The notes beneath the pieces were generated by a model, which searched no databases, was not told where the DNA came from, and saw only the letters and a program-made list of their open reading frames with translations. 10,405 nt of DNA, from assembly GCA_018882725.1 (NCBI GenBank), contig VERK01000064.1:1-10405 (forward strand). The letters run 5' to 3'. Below, one piece after another: positions 6,189 through 10,405 of this stretch. Position 1 is the stretch's first letter. Each line of letters begins with the position of its first letter. Both the position numbers and the translations under genes were made by a program. This DNA comes from Actinomycetota bacterium (lineage in GTDB: Bacteria; Actinomycetota; Acidimicrobiia; Acidimicrobiales; Ilumatobacteraceae).

Positions 6189-7070
6189 ATGTCAGAAACT
6201 TCTCGCATGGCCTTCCTCGGTCTGGGTGTGATGGGCGGCCCGATGGCCGGACATCTCGCCAAGGCCGGTCATGACGTCTCCGTCTACAACCGCACCACGT
6301 CGAAGAGCGATCAGTGGGTGAAAGAGCACGGCGGCCGCAGCGCATCCACACCGGCCGCGGCCGCTGCGGGTGCCGACTTCGTGATGATGTGCGTGGGCAA
6401 CGACGCCGATGTTCGTTCGGTTGCACTCGGTCCCGATGGTGCATTGGCTGGTATGGCGCCGGGATCGGTTCTCATCGATCACACCACCGCATCGGCCGAT
6501 GTGGCCCGTGAACTCGCCGCGGCGTGTGCGGCCCAGGGTGTCGGTTTCGTGGACGCGCCGGTGTCGGGCGGTCAAGCCGGTGCCGTGAACGGTGCGCTCA
6601 CCATCATGTGCGGTTGCAACGACGACGCGGTTTTCGCGCGCGCCCGCGCGGCGGTCGCGCCGTACGCGCGAGCCTGTGCTCTGCTCGGTTCGGCCGGAGC
6701 CGGTCAACTCACCAAGATGGTGAACCAAATCTGCATCGCAGGAGTGGTGCAGGGTTTGTCGGAAGGCGTGAACTTCGCGCAGAAAGCCGGACTCGACGTC
6801 GATGCCGTCGTGGAAGTGATCGGCAAGGGCGCTGCGCAGAGCTGGCAGATGGACAACCGGGCCAGCACCATGGCGAAGGGTGAATTCGAGTTCGGGTTCG
6901 CCGTCGAATGGATGCGTAAGGACTTGGCGATCTGCCTGGCCGAGGCCAATCGCAACGGCGCACGACTTCCGCTCACGGCCTTGGTCGACCAGTTCTACGC
7001 CCAGGTACTGGCGCGGGGCGGTCGCCGCTGGGACACCAGCAGCCTCGTTCATCTGCTTCAGAACGACTGA
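6189..7070 (+). CDS. Beta-hydroxyacid dehydrogenase, 3-hydroxyisobutyrate dehydrogenase-like NAD(P)-dependent oxidoreductase
   Basis: A 293-residue member of the 3-hydroxyisobutyrate / tartronate-semialdehyde reductase family. The N-terminal Rossmann fold shows FLGLGVMGGPMA (GxGxxG) and VYNRT; the Asn-Arg-Thr after beta-2 hints at NADP(H). The substrate loop D122-A-P-V-S126-G-G, catalytic Lys176 (QLTKMVNQ) with Asn179, and K244-D245-L in the C-terminal helical domain complete the family signature. It oxidises a beta-hydroxy acid to a semialdehyde or does the reverse. ATG 6189 was chosen by fit to the family N-terminus; ATG 6207 would also work, and ATG 6156 would overlap the divergent VOC start. 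No good Shine-Dalgarno sequence precedes any of them. The Rieske gene follows after 19 bases. The exact substrate is unknown. Confidence 0.88.
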   Translation: MSETSRMAFLGLGVMGGPMAGHLAKAGHDVSVYNRTTSKSDQWVKEHGGRSASTPAAAAAGADFVMMCVGNDADVRSVALGPDGALAGMAPGSVLIDHTTASADVARELAAACAAQGVGFVDAPVSGGQAGAVNGALTIMCGCNDDAVFARARAAVAPYARACALLGSAGAGQLTKMVNQICIAGVVQGLSEGVNFAQKAGLDVDAVVEVIGKGAAQSWQMDNRASTMAKGEFEFGFAVEWMRKDLAICLAEANRNGARLPLTALVDQFYAQVLARGGRRWDTSSLVHLLQND

Positions 7071-7077
7071 GCGGGCG

Positions 7078-7083
7078 TAAGGT
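7078..7083 (+). promoter_or_regulatory. Candidate -10 element for a leaderless Rieske gene mRNA, or its ribosome binding site
   Basis: TAAGGT matches TANNNT and is separated from ATG 7090 by exactly 6 bases, the same geometry as at the ligase gene (TAGGGT, 6 bases, ATG). The AAGG within it could also act as a Shine-Dalgarno core with 7 bases spacing, in which case the gene would be read only from the upstream transcript. Confidence 0.4.
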
Positions 7084-7089
7084 ACGGGC

Positions 7090-8310
7090 ATGGGGGAGAA
7101 AGACGTTCGTCGCACACTGCTGGCTCAAGCCGAGCGCACCCTGGCCCACAACCAGGCCGGCACCACCGACCTCACCGAGTCGGTCACCCGCATCCCGGCT
7201 TCCAACTACTTCGACCCCGAGCGCTGGCAACGTGAAGTCGATCTGATCTTCAAGCGGGTTCCGCTGCTGTTGGCCACGTCGGCCGAGATCAAAGAACCCA
7301 ACTCGTACAAGGCCATCGAAGTGTGCGGGATGCCGGTGTTGGTGGTGCGCGACTCCGACGGTGTGGTGCGAGCGTTCGTCAACATGTGCAGTCACCGTGG
7401 CGCGATGCTCGTCGACGAAGGTGTCGGCTCCACCCGCCGCTTCACGTGTCCGTATCACGCCTGGAGTTACAACCAACAGGGTGATCTGGTCGGCATCTTC
7501 AAGCAGAGCGATTTCGGCGAGATCGACTTCTCGTGCATGAGCCTCACGAGTCTGCCGGTCACCGAGCGGGCCGGTCTGATCTGGGTCATCTTGTCGCCCT
7601 CGTCGACTCTCGATCTCGACGCGTTCTTCGCCGGATACGACGAACTACTCGGATTCTGCAACTTCGCCGAGATGAACCACTTCGGTTCACGTCGTCTGGT
7701 CGGCCCCAACTGGAAGGTGTCGTTCGACGGTTACGTCGACTTCTACCACTTGCCGATTCTCCACAAGAACACGTTCGGTGCCAACTTCCCGGCTGACGCG
7801 TTGTTCCACCGCGTGGGTCCGCATCAGCGCGTCACCGGTCCGCGCGGTTCGTGGTCGAAGCTCGAAGGTGTTCCGAAGGACGAATGGCCCGACAGCGTTC
7901 TGACCGGAGGCGTCTGGAGCGTGTTCCCGCACGCGTCCATCGCCGGCTTCGACCTCGGCGAGCACAAGATCTACCAAGTGGCCCGTATCTTCCCGGGCTC
8001 CAACGCCGACGAGTCGATTTCGTATCTCGACTTCATCTCCACCGCGCCGCTCACCGACGAGTTCATCGAGACGGCCAATCAGCAGATCGCCTTCCTCGAG
8101 CACGTGGTGCGCGACGAGGACTACGCCACCGGCCTCAAGATCCAGCGCACCGTCAAGACCGGCGCGAAGAAGGAATTCGTGTTCGGTCGCAACGAAGGTG
8201 GCGCGCAGTACGTGCACGGTTGGCTCGACGCGATTCTCGAGACCCCCGACAGCGAACTGTCCGACCTGTTCCGCCGCGGCATCTCGGCCGGGCGTCTCGT
8301 CACCGACTGA
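7090..8310 (+). CDS. Rieske non-heme iron oxygenase, alpha (catalytic) subunit
   Basis: A 406-residue aromatic-ring-hydroxylating-type oxygenase. The Rieske [2Fe-2S] motif is C100-x-H102-x17-C120-x2-H123. The catalytic domain has the mononuclear iron site D217-x2-H220-x4-H225 (DFYHLPILH), with an acidic cluster at 342-344 (DED) in the region that usually supplies the third ligand. Asp217 is the expected bridge to the Rieske centre of a neighbouring subunit in a trimer. Such enzymes hydroxylate, demethylate or cleave C-N or C-O bonds using electrons from a reductase; no reductase, ferredoxin or beta subunit is encoded in the window. The substrate is not predictable: aromatic acids and quaternary amines are both precedented. 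The gene follows the beta-hydroxyacid dehydrogenase and its last 11 bases overlap the convergent E2 gene. Confidence 0.92.
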   Translation: MGEKDVRRTLLAQAERTLAHNQAGTTDLTESVTRIPASNYFDPERWQREVDLIFKRVPLLLATSAEIKEPNSYKAIEVCGMPVLVVRDSDGVVRAFVNMCSHRGAMLVDEGVGSTRRFTCPYHAWSYNQQGDLVGIFKQSDFGEIDFSCMSLTSLPVTERAGLIWVILSPSSTLDLDAFFAGYDELLGFCNFAEMNHFGSRRLVGPNWKVSFDGYVDFYHLPILHKNTFGANFPADALFHRVGPHQRVTGPRGSWSKLEGVPKDEWPDSVLTGGVWSVFPHASIAGFDLGEHKIYQVARIFPGSNADESISYLDFISTAPLTDEFIETANQQIAFLEHVVRDEDYATGLKIQRTVKTGAKKEFVFGRNEGGAQYVHGWLDAILETPDSELSDLFRRGISAGRLVTD

Positions 8311-9742
8311 CGGCGTCCAGCGCCTTCGGGTCGTTCAGTAGTTCGACGATCGTCTGCGCGAACTGTGCGGCTGGCGCCCCGTCGAACACGCGGTGATCCC
8401 AGGTGAGACTCAGCGTGAGCCGCTTGGTGGTGCTCACCTTGCCCTTGGCGCCCAGTACGAGATCGTCACGCAGACGACCCACCCCCAGAATCGCCGAGTT
8501 CGGCGGATTGATCACAGGCGTGAAGGCGTCGACACCGAACATCCCGAGAGCGCTCACCGAGAAGGTTCCGCCCTCGAGATCGTTGAGAGCCAACGATCCA
8601 CCGCGGGCGGCGGTGGCCAGACGCTTGGTTTCGGCCGCCAGGGCCGTGAGGTCGAGGCGATCGGCGTTGCGAACGACCGGCACCACGAGGCCCTCGTCGA
8701 GGGCTACCGCCATGCCCACGTGAACGTCGGGAAGGAGAGCGATGCCGTCGGAGGTGACCTGGCTGTTCACGATCGGGTGAGCCCGTAACGCGCGGGCCGC
8801 CGCTGCAATCACGTAGTCGGTGAAACCGGGCTTGTTCTCGCGTGCATCGCGATCGGCGATCACCGCGTCGAGGTCGGCGTCCATCGTGAGCGTGAGTTGC
8901 GCCATCTGCTGGAGTGAGGCATGCATGCGCTTGGCGATCGTGCCGCGCATCCCCGACATCTTCTTCACCGACGTGGGTGCCTGGCTGGCCGGCGGTAGCG
9001 CATCAGCCGTGTTGGCTGTCGAACTGGTCGCGCTGGGTGACGCTGTCGCAGCCGACAGACGTTGACGAACGTAGGTGGCCACCGCATCACGGGTGACTCG
9101 ACCGTCCTGCGCGTCGTACGGAACAGCGGCGAGGTCGACGCCGAGAAGTTCGGCCAATTGCCGGGCCGCTGCGGTGGCCAACACCTGACCCGTCGCCGAC
9201 ACGATGGGGGCCACGGCCGGACCGGCTGCCACCGGCGACGCGACGGGAGTAGCGACTCGTGGACGAGTGGCCGCCAGTTCGACGTCTTCCGACACGATGC
9301 GACCATCGGGTCCGGTTCCGACCACCGAATTCAGATCGACGCCGAGTTCGGCCGCGCGACGACGCGCGTTGGGTGACACGAACTGACGGCCGTCGCGACG
9401 AGACGGCGCGGTGGGTGCCACCGAGGCGACCGCCGCCACCGACGTAGACGCGGCCGCCGGGGCAGCGGCGACGGGAGCCGGCGTGTTCGCAGCCGGAGGC
9501 TGTTCGCCGTCGGCGAGCAACAGTGCGATCACCGCACCGCACGGGTGCGTGGAGCCGACTTCGGCGATGTGGTGCAAGATGCCTTCGCCGGCGGCTTCCA
9601 CATCGCTCTCGACCTTGTCGGTTTCGATGCGCAGGACCGCGGTGCCAGGCGTGATCTTCTGACCCGATGGTACGAGCCACTCGAGAATCGTGCCCTCTTC
9701 CATGGTCAGGCCGAGTTTGGGCATCAAGAAATCAGTGGCCAT
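8300..9742 (-). CDS. Dihydrolipoamide acyltransferase (E2) of a 2-oxoacid or acetoin dehydrogenase complex
   Basis: A 480-residue E2 subunit. Order of domains: lipoyl domain, residues 1-78, with Lys43 in ETDKVES as the lipoylation site; Ala/Pro/Ser linker; E3/E1-binding domain at about 121-157 (FVSPNARRRAAELGVDL, then GTGPDGRIVSEDV); second linker; a second, divergent binding-like domain at about 187-225 (ATAAARQLAELLGVDL, then QDGRVTRDAV); third linker; catalytic acyltransferase domain from about 259, with H450-R-V-F-D454-G as the active site. It transfers an acyl group from lipoyl-lysine to CoA. The start has GGAGG 6 bases upstream and overlaps the end of the AcoX-like gene by 11 bases. The partner suggests an acetoin-type complex, but pyruvate or branched-chain oxoacids remain possible. 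Confidence 0.93.
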   Translation of the reverse strand: MATDFLMPKLGLTMEEGTILEWLVPSGQKITPGTAVLRIETDKVESDVEAAGEGILHHIAEVGSTHPCGAVIALLLADGEQPPAANTPAPVAAAPAAASTSVAAVASVAPTAPSRRDGRQFVSPNARRRAAELGVDLNSVVGTGPDGRIVSEDVELAATRPRVATPVASPVAAGPAVAPIVSATGQVLATAAARQLAELLGVDLAAVPYDAQDGRVTRDAVATYVRQRLSAATASPSATSSTANTADALPPASQAPTSVKKMSGMRGTIAKRMHASLQQMAQLTLTMDADLDAVIADRDARENKPGFTDYVIAAAARALRAHPIVNSQVTSDGIALLPDVHVGMAVALDEGLVVPVVRNADRLDLTALAAETKRLATAARGGSLALNDLEGGTFSVSALGMFGVDAFTPVINPPNSAILGVGRLRDDLVLGAKGKVSTTKRLTLSLTWDHRVFDGAPAAQFAQTIVELLNDPKALDAVSR

Positions 9743-10405
9743 GAGAATCCTCCGCGGGCAGATCGAACGAGAATGTCGACGCGGCGCGCACCAGGGTGCG
9801 TTCGACGTCGATGACGAGTGGTCCGGATGACTCGACGCGCACCGTCACCACGCCATCGGGGCTCACGGCCAGATCGCGTTCGCCGTCGAAGGCGAGAATC
9901 GTGCGACCACGCAGTGTGATCGACTCGCCTTCGACGAGTGGACGAACCTCGGCCACGTCGATCGTGGTGAACGATCCCGGAGCGAGGGGAACTCGCACGC
10001 GCCGTCCACCGGCACCGAGGCGCGCGAACACGCCACCGGACTCCCAACGATCGATGGGGTGAATGCGGCCCGCGATCGACGACAGGCCAGTACTGGCCGG
10101 AGTCGCGACCGCGGCGACGACGGCGGTGATCGTGCTGGGGTCGCGAACGGCGCGGGCTCCGATGAAGTCGGCGTCGATGAAGGCCAGATCGACGAGGGCG
10201 ACGTCGTCGACCGACGAGTCACGGTCGTCCACGCGCACGACGATCTTCTTCGAACGACGCGCCACCTCGGCCACCGACACGACACCGGCGGCGATGAGAC
10301 CCGCGGCCGCGCCGGCTGACGTGCCGTCGACGGCGACGGGGTAGACGTTGTTGGTGCCGGTGGAGATGGCGATCAGCGGAGCATCGGGCCAACCGAGTGC
10401 CACGT
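9732..10405 (-). CDS. acoX: AcoX-like protein (NAD kinase-fold, acetoin catabolism), C-terminal part; 5' end outside window
   Basis: About 224 codons of an NAD-kinase-fold protein are visible; the frame runs off the right edge, so the N-terminal GGDGT-type segment is not seen. The segment PLIAISTGTNNVYPV followed by DGTSAGAAAGLIA resembles AcoX proteins encoded with acetoin dehydrogenase genes, rather than canonical NAD kinases. The C-terminal half has IAGRIHPIDRWESGG and a beta-rich end. AcoX is not a subunit of the complex; its biochemical role is poorly known. The stop codon overlaps the E2 start by 11 bases on the same strand, indicating an operon that comes from beyond the window, where E1 alpha and beta genes would be expected. 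Confidence 0.8.
   Translation of the reverse strand, partial: VALGWPDAPLIAISTGTNNVYPVAVDGTSAGAAAGLIAAGVVSVAEVARRSKKIVVRVDDRDSSVDDVALVDLAFIDADFIGARAVRDPSTITAVVAAVATPASTGLSSIAGRIHPIDRWESGGVFARLGAGGRRVRVPLAPGSFTTIDVAEVRPLVEGESITLRGRTILAFDGERDLAVSPDGVVTVRVESSGPLVIDVERTLVRAASTFSFDLPAEDSHGH
9749..9753 (-). promoter_or_regulatory. Strong ribosome binding site of the E2 gene
   Basis: On the minus strand this reads GGAGG, 6 bases before the ATG at 9742. It lies inside the last codons of the AcoX-like gene, so the E2 is probably translated independently from a shared transcript. Confidence 0.8.

Noticed and set aside
6636..6670. Very GC-rich alternating CG stretch in the dehydrogenase gene
   Set aside because: It encodes ordinary Ala/Arg residues in a helix (ARARAAVAPYAR) and needs no special explanation beyond codon bias.
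9087..9680. Minus-strand 197-codon frame within the E2 gene
   Set aside because: Arg/Ser/Gly-rich shadow frame of the E2 linker regions, with no recognisable domain.

Overview
The window looks like chromosomal DNA from a GC-rich actinobacterium, plausibly the Acidimicrobiia. This is inferred from the CarD homologue, the rimO-pgsA-cinA order, strong G/C preference at third codon positions, and TANNNT hexamers placed right before start codons. It holds no phage, transposon or CRISPR signal. Gene density is very high, and no stretch above 300 bases lacks a gene.

The left part (1-3279) is core housekeeping on the + strand. It contains the 3' end of rimO (ribosomal protein S12 methylthiotransferase), pgsA (CDP-alcohol phosphatidyltransferase) coupled through a TGATG overlap, cinA one base further on, a tRNA-Arg(UCU), and carD. 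CarD carries an unusual lysine/alanine/proline-rich, histone H1-like C-terminal tail of about 69 residues, built partly from tandem KKAEP repeats.

The middle part (3309-8310) looks like accessory catabolism. A glutamine-synthetase-family ligase of the gamma-glutamyl-amine type is followed 13 bases later by a short-chain dehydrogenase. A VOC/glyoxalase-like gene converges on the dehydrogenase from the minus strand. Divergent from the VOC gene are a beta-hydroxyacid dehydrogenase and a Rieske non-heme iron oxygenase alpha subunit. The ligase and the Rieske gene each have a TANNNT hexamer exactly 6 bases before ATG, which fits leaderless transcription. The gene content could serve oxidation of an amine or a small organic acid, but the substrate cannot be read from the sequence.

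The right part (8300-10405, minus strand) is the end of a 2-oxoacid dehydrogenase operon: an AcoX-like NAD-kinase-fold protein (5' end outside the window) overlapping by 11 bases an E2 acyltransferase. The E2 has one lipoyl domain, apparently two E3-binding domains, and a catalytic domain. Its 3' end overlaps the 3' end of the Rieske gene by 11 bases. The E1 genes are not in the window and would be expected beyond its right edge.

No clearly new system is present. The points most worth a second look are the CarD tail, the paired leaderless promoter architecture, the ligase/Rieske neighbourhood, and the E2 with a duplicated binding domain.
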